A DNA stretch of 64,000 nt. Source: Eulemur rufifrons. Its lineage: Eukaryota; Chordata; Mammalia; Primates; Lemuridae. Shown piece by piece: positions 11,651 to 22,045 of this stretch. The translations under genes and the position numbers were made by a program. The notes below the pieces were generated by a model. The model saw nothing but the letters and a program-made list of their open reading frames with translations, was not told the DNA's origin and did not search any database. Position 1 is the first letter of the stretch. Each line of letters starts with the position of its first letter. The stretch is from the NCBI RefSeq assembly GCF_041146395.1, contig NC_090989.1, positions 125,611,501-125,675,500 on the forward strand, read 5' to 3'.

Positions 11651-11994
11651 AGGATCTATATTATAGTATTCTGCAACTTGCTGTTTTCAATACAACACTA
11701 TGCCTCTAAGCTTCATCCATCCATGTATTATGTGTAGCAACATTCATTTTCACTGCTGTAATAATAGTTCATTGACTGAGTATTCTACAATTCTATTCTC
11801 CCTACAGTACATGTAGCATGAATCCATATTTATAAAACTCACAAGCAGCTTACAATTATATAATGGATTGTGTAAAAATACACGCATACCTGATAGAACT
11901 ATTTTAGACAAGGAAAGTAATGATAAAAACAATCTTCAAGATAATATTTCCTTGGGGCAGGGGGAGACTGACATTGGGGATGGGATGGAGAATG

Positions 11995-12330
11995 TGTCAA
12001 TTATCTATTGCTGTGTTACAAGCCACCCCAGAACTTAGTGGCTTACAACAACAACCAGTTATGATTGTTCATGGTTCTCTGGGTCAAGACTTCAGGCAAA
12101 GCTCAGTGGGGACGGCTTGTCTCTGCTCCATATAGCACCATCTCACTCACGCGTGTCTGTATTTGGCTGGGCTGGAGTGTCCAAGAAGGCCTCACCCTCC
12201 AGACTGAGGCCTTGGAGTTGGGTGTTGGCCAGGCATCCTCAGACTGTCTCCACATGGCTTCTCTCTCCATGTGGAGTCTCATCCTCTTTTCTTCCATGTG
12301 GCCTTTCCTTCCAATAGGTTAATCTGGAGT
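11995..12330 (-). repeat. ERVL/MaLR-class LTR fragment, antisense
   Basis: The tract opens with GTCAATTATCTATTGCTGTG, CCCCAGAACTTAGTGGCTTA and ACAACAACCAGTTATGATTG, then carries GGCTGGAGTGTCCAAGAAGG and a CCATGTGG block. It is the same family and orientation as 3210, 20955, 36850 and 46500. Reading frames over it are not genes. Confidence 0.7.
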
Positions 12331-12339
12331 TCTTTACAA

Positions 12340-12975
12340 GGAGAAAGCATCGGCATAATGTTTGTATAATTATTAATAAAACTTGATGGCAACAAAGGTG
12401 TGCTCTGTGGTCAAATGCTTTCAGGCAACTGCTGCATATGGCATCTCCTCTTGAAGATTTCCAATGGAATACAAAAAAAAAAAAAAAAAAAAACTTGCTG
12501 AAGGCTCTGAGAGATCTTGCAAGGAATGAAGAAAGACCTTTTTGGTGAATGGAGCTGGAGAGAAAAGGCAGAGATGCTACATCTTCTCTTTCCCCAGGGA
12601 TATATGAAGGAAGGGCTGGGTTAGAGAAAGCTAGAAGACTTTGGCCTGCCGTATGAGAATGTCCTCCTCATTTTAACTCTGCTGTTCCTGTGCCCGTCAG
12701 TCACAGTATGCATGCAGGTGGCTCTGACTATCTGCACACTCCTAAGGCCTGTGAGAAGTAGCCGTAAGGCCAAAGGTCTGTCAGCAGTGCCTCTCCTGAA
12801 ATCAGGCCACCTATGTTTCTGTCCCTCTCTACCGCCCTGCCAGTGACCTTGTCCTGAATGAACTCACCTTGACTCAGGTCTCTTGTTTGCCATAACCATT
12901 GTGACCTGCTTAGATCAATTATCCTGATCTATACGGTATTATGGACCTTCAGCTTGTCCCTGATGCTTGGTGACC
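12340..12975. other. Unassigned sequence with an A20-type tract
   Basis: A long oligo-A run lies at about 12473-12493. The sequence upstream of it matches no family I recognise, so it could be the tail of an old retrocopy, but no parent is identifiable. Confidence 0.35.
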
Positions 12976-12979
12976 ATAA

Positions 12980-13445
12980 GCCCCTTGGATTTTCTTTTCT
13001 TCTTTAATTTGAGAGTTAATCCATGTTAGTTGTAACAAACTCAAATCATACCAAAAAGTGAAAGGCTTCCGTTGTCCATTCCAATCCTACAGTCCCACTG
13101 TCAACAGTCGAGCAGTTAAGTTTCCTTCCAGATGATTTTCCATGCTTATATAAACACACACGTATGCATATGTCTTTGAACAAAATGGGTATCAACATGT
13201 TCACACAGTTCTGTAATCTTTCACACTTAATATATCATGTATATCTTTACATGTCAGCACATAGACTGATCTCATTTTAATAGTGTCAATACTCCAAGGT
13301 ATGGAATTTCCTTTATTTATTCAGCTCTTTTTCTCCTGATCAATGTCAATGTTGCTTGCCATTTTTTTTTCTTTTTTGGTATTGTAGACAATGTGGCAGT
13401 GACACCCACCCCCCGCCCCAGCCCCATGTACATGAATCTTCACTC
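12980..13445 (-). repeat. Old L1 3' UTR region, antisense
   Basis: The AT-rich antisense tract carries a TTTAATTTGAGAGTTAATCC block, AATATATCATGTATATCTTTAC and TTTGGTATTGTAGACAATGTGG. This matches the order of old mammalian L1 (L1M) 3' ends in reverse. Confidence 0.55.
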
Positions 13446-13509
13446 ATTAACACCAGCTAGAGTTCTGAGGAGCAAGTTTTCAGAGGGGCAGTGCTGGATC
13501 TTAAGGTGT

Positions 13510-13830
13510 GCCTGGCTTCCTCTGTCTCATTATCCTTTTAATCCTGATGTCCTAGAGACCTCCCTTGTCACCTGCCTGTCCAGACCATGCTACAGTTTAC
13601 CCGTTCCAGGGATGCTTCTTAGAGAGCCAATCCCTTATCATCTGCTCTCTGAAGCTTTGCCCACGCATCCTAGGTTGCTCACATTGGTTGACAACTATGC
13701 TCAATTACAGCATTTGCCACTTATAATTGTTTTTCTGCTTGTTTAATTTCCCCCACTAGACTGGAACTTTCCAAAGCCATCATCAGTGTCTGGCACAGGG
13801 CTTGTCACTTAGTAAGTGAATGAATTCACT
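13510..13830 (+). repeat. L2 LINE 3' fragment, sense
   Basis: Coding-like C-terminal residue blocks are followed by CCCCCACTAGACTGGAAC and GTCTGGCACAGGGCTTG, then AGTAAGTGAATGAATT. That is the L2 3' end. The 117-residue frame at 13393-13746 runs into it and is a relic, not a gene. Confidence 0.65.
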
Positions 13831-13834
13831 AGCC

Positions 13835-14440
13835 GATTTTATTGAACTCACACTGTGTCCTAAACACTGGCACTGTGTGTACACAGCTATGAGCAAGATC
13901 ATATTCCCTGCTTTTTTTTTTTTTTTTTTTGAGACAGAGTCTCACTCTGTTGCCCAGGCTAGAGTGAGTGCCATGGCGTTAGCCTAGCTCACAGCAACCT
14001 CAAACTCCTGAGCTCAAGCGATCCTCCTGTCTCAGCCTCCCGAGTAGCTGGGACTACAGGCATGCACCACCATGCCCGGCTAATTTTTTCTATATATATT
14101 TTTAGCTGTCCATATAATTTCTTCCTATTTTTTTAGTAGAGACGGAGTCTTGCTCTTGCTCAGGCTGGTCTCGAACTCCTGAGCTCAAATGATCCGCCCA
14201 CCTCGGCCTCCCAGAGTGCTAGGATTACAGGCGTGAGCCACCGCGCCCGGCCCATATTCCCTGCTTGAGTGGGCAGAGTGGTAGAGACACAATCAACAAA
14301 CAATTATAAATAATTGGTCAGATGAAAAGTGCTATAAGGAAAAATAGAGTACAGTGCTAGAGAAAGCTATTGTTCACAGGTGGCTGATATGTGAGCAGAG
14401 ACCTAAATGATGTAAAGGACTGCGACAGCTGATTTTTGGG
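13835..14440 (-). repeat. L2 LINE fragment, antisense, split by an Alu
   Basis: TTTATTGAACTCACACTGTG, CCTAAACACTGGCACTGTG and ATGAGCAAGATCATATTCCC precede the Alu at 13914-14252. AGTGGGCAGAGTGGTAGAG, ACAATCAACAAACAATTATA and AAAAGTGCTATAAGG continue the same L2 after it. It lies tail to tail with the sense L2 ending at about 13830. Confidence 0.7.
13914..14252 (-). repeat. Alu SINE, full length, young-looking
   Basis: It runs from oligo-T and GAGACAGAGTCTCACTCTGT to GTGAGCCACCGCGCCCGGCC, with CATATTCCCTGCTT duplicated at 13900-13913 and 14253-14266. The strepsirrhine linker with CTATATATATTTTTAGCTG is present. It is almost identical to the copy at 39651-39993. It interrupts the antisense L2. 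Confidence 0.97.
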
Positions 14441-14609
14441 GGGAACAACTTCGCAGGCATGAATGGATGCCTGAATGGAGGCCAGGTAGAAGGTTCCCCA
14501 CTCCCTGGCATGAGAGGAGGGAGGGACAAAGATTCCCCAAAGGCCAAAAGGATCTGAAACAAAAAGTTAACTTTGTTAAGGAGCTTAATGTGAGTGCCAC
14601 AGCTTGGGC

Positions 14610-15090
14610 TTCCCAGGAAGAAGACCGGAAGATGAGGAGCTGCGTTTAGGAGGTTATTAGGGTGCTTTCAGGATCAGCGCCTGTGGGGAAGGAAGGCAGC
14701 AAGATCAGGCAGAGGAGAGCAGGGCTGTGGTGCAGTCTCAGTGAGGGTGCCCATCAACCCTCAGGAGTTCTGAAGTGAGGATGACCCTTCAGAGTGGTCC
14801 CACGTTGGGGGCATTGAACCCCCATAAATACGTTGCACTGCAGTCTATGTCTAAGTGTGTGCTTCTGGAGAACCCACCCTGCCACGCCACTTCTTCCCTC
14901 TGCCTTCCGGCCTAGAGAGGGTAGTGGCTTCCTGCTGGTGATACTCTCTGGGTGGCCTTCCCATGCCCTGTTTGGACACTCTGCCCTTGTATTGCCAGTG
15001 TAAGCAATTCACTGCATTAAATCCTCATCTGTCTAAATACTTAAAGTAGATTCTGTTTTCCTGGTTAGACACTGCCTGATATACTGAGTT
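14610..15090 (+). repeat. Old LTR, sense, family uncertain
   Basis: GGGCTTCCCAGGAAGAAGAC, GGAGGTTATTAGGGTGC and GATCAGCGCCTGTGGGG lead to an end with GCATTAAATCCTCATCTG and AGATTCTGTTTTCCTGGTTA. This order fits an old ERVL-class LTR. The exact name is not known to me. Confidence 0.45.
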
Positions 15091-15167
15091 TTACATCTAA
15101 ACTTCAGTTTATATTCTGGCCTCCCCTCCTAAGCAGTTGTTTTATAAGTGAGCCCCTTAATTCATAC

Positions 15168-15210
15168 ACATACATATGTGTGTATATGTATCTATGTGTG
15201 TATATATATA
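15168..15210. repeat. TG/TA-rich simple repeat
   Basis: A run of alternating TATGTGTGTATATG units ends in TATATATATA, directly beside the MER2-like element, whose TA target lies at the junction. Confidence 0.8.
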
Positions 15211-15476
15211 GCTGACCCTTGAACAAACAGGTTTGAACTGCGTGGGTTCACTTATATGCAGATGCTTTTCAAAAAATACAGTCTGCCCTCTGCACAGGCG
15301 GGTTCCGCATCGGCAACCTAACCCCGATGGAAAATACAGTACTCTCCTGATGGGAAACACGAGAATTTTCATATCTGCAGGTTCCGCATGGCTGACTGCA
15401 AGACTTGAGTATGCCCGGATTTGAGTATACAGGACGGTGCTGGAACCAATCCTCTGCAGATACCGAGGGACGACTG
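15211..15476 (+). mobile_element. MER2/Tigger2-type DNA transposon, non-autonomous
   Basis: It starts CTGACCCTTGAACAA, contains a TTTGAACTGCGTGGGTTCAC block and a CCCTCTGCACAGGCGGGTTC block, and ends CCGAGGGACGACTG. TA flanks it at 15209-15210 and 15477-15478, as expected for a pogo/Tigger element. The long minus-strand frame at 15269-15766 crosses the element and its flank and is chance. Confidence 0.75.
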
Positions 15477-15939
15477 TATGTATTGGGATCACCAGTGGAG
15501 ATGCAGCATACGGAAGTAAAGCCAGCAAGCAGCAGGTGATCCATAGCCCCCATGGTCCTCAGGCAGGGTGGCCAGCGCTGCTCCTCATCGCCACTGGCTC
15601 TCAGCTGTCCCTGTGGCCCCAGCTGAGACTGGACATATTCGGCACCAGTGATGCTGGAGCTGTCCTCTGGCCTCCCTCCTCCTCTTTCTCCACTGTTTCC
15701 GCGCGGAATGAGGAGGCTGGTGTCCCTGCTCCACACTTCCCTGGATTTCTCCTTAGGGTGAGGCACGACAGGAGCCTAGGTCACACAAGTTAAGGACGCA
15801 TTCACTCGTAAGGTTGTGCAAGTGGAGGGTGGGCAGCTGTCTTTGGAGAGTTAAGGCGGGAAGCTGGGACTGAGCCGGCCGGAGGCCAGGGGTAGAGGAG
15901 TAAGTAACCCATCCATGTTAGAGGGTGCAATTAGGAGAT

Positions 15940-16455
15940 AAATCACACCAGTTTGTTTTCTAACAGAAAGGATTTAATAGAAGCAATTGTTTTGTAAAGG
16001 TTTATAATTGTTTCAGTTAATTGGATAACTTAAAGGCAAACTGGAACTCTAACGTGTCAAGGAAGTAGCAACTGCAGGTAGCAGCCACTACTACCAGGGC
16101 TGACGGAACAAAAGCAAGAGGATGGAATTATTAAAACTCAGAGACTCAGAGGAGGGTCCTGGGGGCTGAGACCCACCCCTACTCAGCTGGTGCTGGCGTC
16201 CCAAGCGGCACCATGACGCCAGTTCCACAAGTGTCGAAGAAACTGCAAACTGGACTCAGTGACCGCTACAGGAGCTGTTCCTGCTGCGGGGGTAAGTCGC
16301 CGGGTGAGGTTCAAAGAAACATAAGAAACTGAAACCAAAACGGAAGGAGCAAGCCCTTGCCTCCTCCCCGCGGCCTCCCTCTAGCGCCCCCTATCGGCAG
16401 AGCCTAGCGAGGAGCCGCTGACAAAGCCGGAATTGGGTTTGCAGAGTTCCAGCCG
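15940..16455 (-). repeat. Old interspersed repeat with local CpG enrichment
   Basis: Read on the minus strand the tract carries AGTTTCTTCGACACTTGTGG, a GACGCCAGCACCAGCTGAG block, and a TTTTAATAATTCCATCC block. I recall this order from a mammalian interspersed repeat, probably LTR-derived. CpGs are clustered from 16280 to 16500, unlike the flanks. I do not recognise the family by name. Confidence 0.4.
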
Positions 16456-17515
16456 GAGTGGCACAGAGCCGAGTGCAGAGGGGTGGCTTTGAAGGCGAGG
16501 AAACTACACAAAAGCACGAACACGAGGAAGTGGGGAGCATCTCCAGCCACGTGGGAGGCTGCTCATCACAGTTGCCTTGGTCTCTGTGACTGGTCCCACT
16601 AACCTTTTAAATGTAACAGGTAGCCATTCTGCACAAGTAACAAACTATGAAGGCTCCATTCGATACATGTTGAGTCTACTGTTGTAATCAAATTACGCTT
16701 TGTAACAAAGCTAATTTAAAGCATATATAATGATACACATAAGTATTATGGTGCCATATGGTAATTAGGCATCGTATGGTAGAAAACTCACCGAAATGAC
16801 TGTAATTAGTATTACTCTACACAGCCAAACCCATTTCACTTTTCTCTTCCCATTTGTTTGGATCGTCAGTATCTATCATCAGCCTCCACATTGATAGTTT
16901 TCTGCAATACCACCTACCACTTAATTATCACCCCACATGCAAACTCTGACACATAAGCTAATTTACAAAGATCCTACATAGTACCCTGCACTCCGTTGCG
17001 TGCTTTGCCTCTGTATCCTTCCTCCCAGTCTTTTCCATTTCTCCCTGCTCCCCAAATGAAAACTTGAGCAGCAGCGGGCTTGAGGCAGCAACAATTGGAT
17101 CAGGAGGCTGTGAACTGAATTTCTTAAGGGAGATGCTCAGATAGGAAGGGCCTGGTGAAAATAGCTCAAACTGTTCTCATATCAGAATAGTCTACTGGAA
17201 TTATTAAAGCAGGTTGTGCACAGATCTCTCCTCACCAGTTGCACATTGCTTGGGGTAATTTTAGTAGGGAATAACATCTTTCAACTTTCAACAAAAACAA
17301 AAAAGTGAACATGCAAATGGAGGCTAGGGGACATATTGGTACTGAAAGAGCTGCGGTTATTTGGGACCTGTTGTTAGATCATTTCTTGTATCGATGGGGA
17401 AGAACAAGGAAGGATGAGAGCCAGAAGAGAGGGAAGGGAAAGAGGCTATCAGCGGCAGGGGTGGGGTGGGACAGTTGGAGGAACTGGTGAGCTAGAGACC
17501 TACGAGGTATGGTTG
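16456..17515. other. Unassigned sequence
   Basis: No gene or clear repeat is seen. The CpG-richer DNA of the preceding element extends to about 16560 and then gives way to ordinary AT-rich sequence. A plus-strand frame at 17305-17490 has no protein resemblance. Confidence 0.4.
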
Positions 17516-17543
17516 TCACATAAGAAATAGGACATCCAGTTAA

Positions 17544-17750
17544 ATTTGAATTGCTAGATTTAGCAAATAAAAAATGTGGGACTCTCAGTTAAATTTGAAT
17601 TTCAGATACACAATGAAAACTGTTTTAGTATAAGTATATCCCATGTAATACTTGGGACATACTTACACTAAACATTGTTGTTTGTCTACAATTCAAATTT
17701 AACTGAGAGTCCTGTGTTTTTATGTGTTAAATCTGGCAACCCTACTACAA
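17544..17750. mobile_element. Palindromic DNA transposon (foldback MITE)
   Basis: Two arms of about 95 bp are inverted copies of each other. ACTCTCAGTTAAATTTGAAT at 17581 is matched exactly by its reverse complement at 17690-17710. CTAGATTTAGCAAATAAAAA pairs with TATGTGTTAAATCTGG near the right end, and AGTATAAGTATATCCCA pairs with GGGACATACTTACACTA. The loop is a few bases near 17649. A partial second left end, GTTAAATTTGAATTGCTAGA, lies just outside at 17540. Confidence 0.75.
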
Positions 17751-17754
17751 AGTC

Positions 17755-18935
17755 AATCTCTCTTTCCTCCTGGAACTTGTTATAATCTCTTTATCTCTGA
17801 GGGTCACATTGCTGTGGGGCTAAAGGGGCTTCACGCCTTTTAGGATGGCCATGCTCTTGACGTTAATCCTGCCCTCATCTGCTGCTCTCTGCCTCCTGCC
17901 CTCAGGTCCTAAAGTCTCTGTGTCACCAGCCCCCCGCAGACACCAGGGGCAGTATATCAGGGGAGACAATTCAGCACAGTCATTGAGCCCCCCTCCCCCA
18001 TCCCTCTCTCCCCAAGAGTTCAATAGCACTTGGCCCCCACCCAGGCCTTCTTGGAATGCCGTGCCTCCAAGTCTCTAAGCACCCACAGTGCGAGTGTGTG
18101 TGAATCCAGCATGATAGATCGGACTTCGAGACTAGAGGAGGACTCTGGGTATGGGTTTAAATCTGGGCAAAACATTTATTGCCAAGCAGTTTGTGTTAAA
18201 AGGGATTTAATTTGCTCCTTGGTGAGCAGCTTGGGAAGATGGTTGGAAATCTTCCCCTGCAGAGGCTTCTCCCAAATTGCTCTTTCAGGTTTTGGAGTAT
18301 CATGGATCCTACTTTAGTGGTTGTGTTTTTGTTTTTGTTTTTGTTTTTTATTACCAAAGCAGATAAAACCATGAGAAATATTCACTTTTTCATTGTAAGA
18401 GGGGAAAACAAAATTTGGATCTCCAGGGTTTCTAATAAACCAGGAAAAAATGGGTTCCATTAAATGCTAATCTCTTCCTCTAATTTGCTCTCTATCCTTC
18501 TATCTAATTGCAGCATGGTTGAAATGGTTGCCTGCTACTGGGAGAAAGCTATTTTCTTGCCAGTTGTCTAAACAATGGAAATTTCCTGGATTCTTTGCTG
18601 CAGTTTCTCAGAGTTAATGGACATATGCTAACTTTTTTAAAAAATAGCTGTTACTAGGGTCAAAAAGAAGTATGAGAGAAAAATGCTTACCTTCAGACTC
18701 TCCAAGGTAGGCAAAATCCTTCCTAAAGAAATGAACAACAATGACAAAACACCCATGCTGCTCTTCACGAATCTGGACCTTGGTTCTCATATGGTGGGTT
18801 ACTAGGTCCCAGGTGGGGTGCAAAGATGGGAAGGATAAAAGGAGCAAGATAGGATCTGATCATTAGAACTGGGATCCAGTGTTGTACCAAAGGGTTCCTG
18901 CTGGCAGGCTAACCTCATGCTCTCCTTCTTCCTCT
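17755..18935. other. Mostly unassigned sequence
   Basis: A (GTTTTT)n-like stretch lies at about 18325-18348. No repeat family or exon is recognised. The frames at 17845-18317 overlap each other and show no recognisable protein. Confidence 0.4.
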
Positions 18936-18939
18936 TCCC

Positions 18940-19340
18940 CCTCTCTGCTACAGCAATCCGAGCTGCTTATTGCCCTCTGAATACTGAAGCTGTTTCTTCC
19001 GTCTGTGCCCATACCCTTGCTGTCCCTTCTGTCCAGTTATCCCCATTTCTGACTACTAAAGGGTACCTCCTATCCTTTAACATTCAACATGGGAAATGCC
19101 TCCTCCAGGCAGCCTTCCACCCTGGCCCTCCCAGGTTGTATTAGGTGTCCTTCCAGTGTGTTCCTACAGCAACCTCTGCAGACTTCCATCACTGCATGTA
19201 TCACAATATATAATATTCGTTGGTTTTGGTCTTAGACTCCTCAGTCGTGTCTGAACACCTTGAAGTCAGAGGCTGTGTCTTGTTCATCCTGGTACGCCCA
19301 AGTCTATCACAGTGCCTGGTCCACATCAGGCAAGTAGGAG
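18940..19340 (+). repeat. L2 LINE 3' fragment, sense
   Basis: Degraded C-terminal coding blocks lead to GAACACCTTGAAGTCAGAGG, CTGTGTCTTGTTCATCC and CACAGTGCCTGGTCCACATC, the L2 3' end. Confidence 0.65.
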
Positions 19341-19744
19341 CTCAGGGACAATGACTTTGAAATCCTTGATAATAAATTCTAACATATTGGCTGGAAGACC
19401 TCAACTTGAGCCCACCTGGAGATTGTGATGATAGTAATGTGAGCCTGTATACAATTTTCAAGATTTCCAAATGTCCATTGGATATTACACATTGACTTGG
19501 GGTAAGAAAGCCCCTGGCAAAAATGCCTACTTGCATTGTTTCTAGCTGGAATTCTTTAATCCTCTCTAATTAACCCCATTTTTTTTTTTCATGAAGATGT
19601 AATTGGCTGTTAGTATATACTTGTTCTTTAAAAAATGTTCAAATGATCATATAGATGCAGTTTTTGGGGGATGGGGAAGCATACATAAAATCACATGATA
19701 AAAAATATTAAATAAATGTTTTCCTTGGTAGTAGAAAGGTGAGC

Positions 19745-20085
19745 TGCCAACTTTATGTCATTGTTCATTTACTGAAATTTATTGAGCACCTCTGACATGC
19801 CAAGACTGTTTCAGGAACTCCAGAAATAGCAGTGAACGACACAGACAAGATCCTGCCCTCCTGGAGTTTACCTTTTATGCGGGAGAAAGAGATAATAAAG
19901 AAACCAGTAAATACATAAGAAAATACCTGATAATAGCAAGTGCTACTCAGAGAATGAGATCAGAGGGGTGCACTAGGGTGACTGGGAAGGCCTTTCTGAG
20001 GAGGTTACATTTAAGCTGACACCTAAGTGACAAGCAAGCATTAGAATAAAAGTACTTCAAGAAGAGGAAATCATGCAAAGGTCCT
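19745..20085 (-). repeat. L2 LINE fragment, antisense
   Basis: TTTATTGAGCACCTCTGAC, ATGCCAAGACTGTTTCAGG, GAACGACACAGACAAGATCC, GACTGGGAAGGCCTTTCTG and GTTACATTTAAGCTGACACC follow in the order of an antisense L2. Confidence 0.75.
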
Positions 20086-20129
20086 CCGAGGCAGAAACAA
20101 ATGCGCCATTTGTGTCGTGTTTGTGTGTT

Positions 20130-20285
20130 TACTTGTTTTCATCCTCTCCTCCACTGGGCTGTAATCTCTATGACAAGAGGGACTATGTCTGTTTTATTCA
20201 TCAACATATTCCCAGTGCCTGGCACAGCGCCTGCCTGGCACATTGTACATGCTGAATGTATATTATTGAGTAATGAATGGTCCTC
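20130..20285 (+). repeat. L2 LINE 3' end, sense
   Basis: The blocks GACAAGAGGGACTATGTCTG, CCCAGTGCCTGGCACAGCGC and TATTGAGTAATGAATG are the L2 3' terminus. It lies tail to tail with the antisense L2 just upstream. Confidence 0.75.
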
Positions 20286-20519
20286 TGCCCACCATTCTTC
20301 TTGCCTAAGGTCAGGGCATTTCCTGCCAGTATGGGCCACAGGGCCTCAGCTGGGGACAACAGAGAGAGGCAGAAGCTGGTTTCCTTGCAGAGTCAGGCAG
20401 CAAGAGAGGGCTCAGGGTCTCAGGGACTGGATGAATGAGCATCACGCCTCAGCCACCCCTTTCAAAGCTTCGTGTTTGGGCTGCTTATTTTCTGTGCTTA
20501 TGGGAATCTGAGATCAGAC

Positions 20520-20950
20520 TTGGTTGAATTCATTCTTATCAGTCAGCTGCACAATAATTTCTGGGCAAAAGGAAGCTTCTAATTAAGAGTTCAAATCCCC
20601 CAGAAGCCATATGCCAAGCCACATATGTGAAAAAAATCCCTGGCTGCCTTGTCTGGTATAAGGATGATAAGAGCTAACTGGCATGCTGCTCTGGGCCAGC
20701 TGGGCCTTTAACTCAAACAAAACAACAACCACAACAACTACAAAAATCTGCTGCAGCTGCTAGTTCTAGGGACTGGGGTTATTCAAGGGCCCATCTCCTA
20801 CCAGCTGCTTTGCGTCTTCTCTTTTGTTAGGTCCTGAGATATTTAAGGTCTTTAAAGATTCTGGGTATACTTCATTCCGTATCAAATATTTGAAATTCTA
20901 CCCACATTAGGCATAATGTATTTTGCTCTTGCTCTAAAATATTTGAAAGG
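20520..20950. other. Repeat-poor sequence, no gene seen
   Basis: No repeat family is recognised apart from an ACAACAACC-type simple patch near 20715-20745. Short motifs such as TTCTAATTAAGAG and TGGTATAAGGATGATAAGAG are of the homeodomain and GATA type. Confidence 0.3.
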
Positions 20951-20954
20951 ATTT

Positions 20955-21440
20955 TGTTTCAGTTAGCTAATGCTGTGTAACAAATCACCTCAATACTTAG
21001 TGGTTTAAAACAACTATGTATTATATTTCATGATGTGTTTCTTCCGCTTCAAGTGCTATTAGCTGGGACAGTGGGTGACTGCAATCACCTAAAAAGTCTG
21101 AAATGTCTGGGCTTCAGGAGTCAGATGGAGCTTTCCTGGGAGGTCAGCTGGGGGCCTTGGTTCTTCTCCATGTGGACCTCCCCACATAGCTGCTTGGACT
21201 GCCTCACAGCATGGTGGCTGGGCTCCAAGAAAGATTGTTCCAAGAGTAAGTATTCCAAGAGGGAGGAAGCAGAAGCTGCCAGGTTGATTAAGGGCTAGTC
21301 CAGAAATTGGCATAGTATCACTTCCTCCACATTTTATTACTCAAAGCAGTGACTAAGCCCAGCCCACAGTCAATGTGGGAAGGAACTACACAAGGGCATG
21401 AATACTGGGGAATGTGTTCATTTAGATCATCAAAATAACA
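20955..21440 (-). repeat. ERVL/MaLR-class LTR, antisense, longest copy
   Basis: The tract opens TTCAGTTAGCTAATGCTGTG, ACAAATCACC and ACTTAGTGGTTTAAAACAAC. It continues through GGCTGGGCTCCAAGAAAG and CCAGCCCACAGTCAATGTGG, and ends AGGGCATGAATACTGGGG. It is the most complete of the five antisense copies. Frames over it are not genes. Confidence 0.72.
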
Positions 21441-21659
21441 GTCTATGACAAGTTTTTATTATTTTGGCACCTCAAAAAATATAGAATTATCATATGACCC
21501 AGCAATTCCACTTCTCAGTACATACCCAAAAGAATTGAAAACAGGGACTTAAACAGATATTTGCACACCCACGTTCATGGCAGCATATTCACAATAGCCA
21601 AAAGTTGGAAACAGCCCCAAGTGTCCATTGATGGATGAATGGATAAAGAAAATGTATTG

Positions 21660-22045
21660 TCTTAGTCCATTTGGGCTACTATAACAAAATACCATAGACT
21701 GGGTGGCTTACATAAGTACTGCGTGCTAACCAATTTCGCCACTGGAGCTCTAGAATGGCTTATAAAGAAATTTATTTGTCACAGTTCTGGAGGCTGGCAA
21801 GTCTAATATCAAGGTGCCAGAAGATTCATCCTCTGGTGAGATCCCTCTTTGTAGAGGGCCATCTTTTCATCATGTCCTTGCACGGTGGAAGGGGTGAGCG
21901 AGCTCTCTGGGCTCTCATGTGAGGGCACTAATCCCATTCATGGCTCTCATGACCTAATCACCTCCCAAAGGCCCTACCTCCGACTACCATCACCTGGGGG
22001 GTAGGATATCAATTTGTGGGGGATACAAACGTTTAGACCATAGCG
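21660..22045 (-). repeat. MLT1/MST-type solo LTR inserted in L1
   Basis: CTTAGTCCATTTGGGCTACT, ATAACAAAATACCATAGACT, GGAGGCTGGCAAGTCTAATA, CATGACCTAATCACCTCCC and GTTTAGACCATAGC are the reverse complement of an MLT1/MST LTR. It interrupts the sense L1 and is itself interrupted by a tRNA fragment at 21712-21748. Confidence 0.85.
21712..21748 (-). pseudogene. tRNA-Ile(UAU) 5'-half retrocopy
   Basis: Read on the minus strand, 37 nt begin GCTCCAGTGGCGAAATTGG and end GCACGCAGTACTTAT. From memory of the family, this follows the 5' half of tRNA-Ile(UAU) from nucleotide 1 to anticodon position 36, with four differences, three of them CpG-type transitions. The A box is retained (TGGCGAAATTGG). The T arm, acceptor 3' strand and CCA are absent, and no poly(A) is added. 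TGGCTTA is repeated at 21704-21710 and 21756-21762, matching the LTR sequence expected at the empty site, so it was inserted with a target duplication. It cannot be a working tRNA. Confidence 0.85.

Noticed and set aside
12473..12493. Poly(A) run as the tail of a processed gene
   Set aside because: The sequence upstream matches no gene I recognise and no target duplication is visible.
15269..15766. 165-codon minus-strand open frame
   Set aside because: It runs through the MER2-like element and its flank and has no domain or conservation sign.
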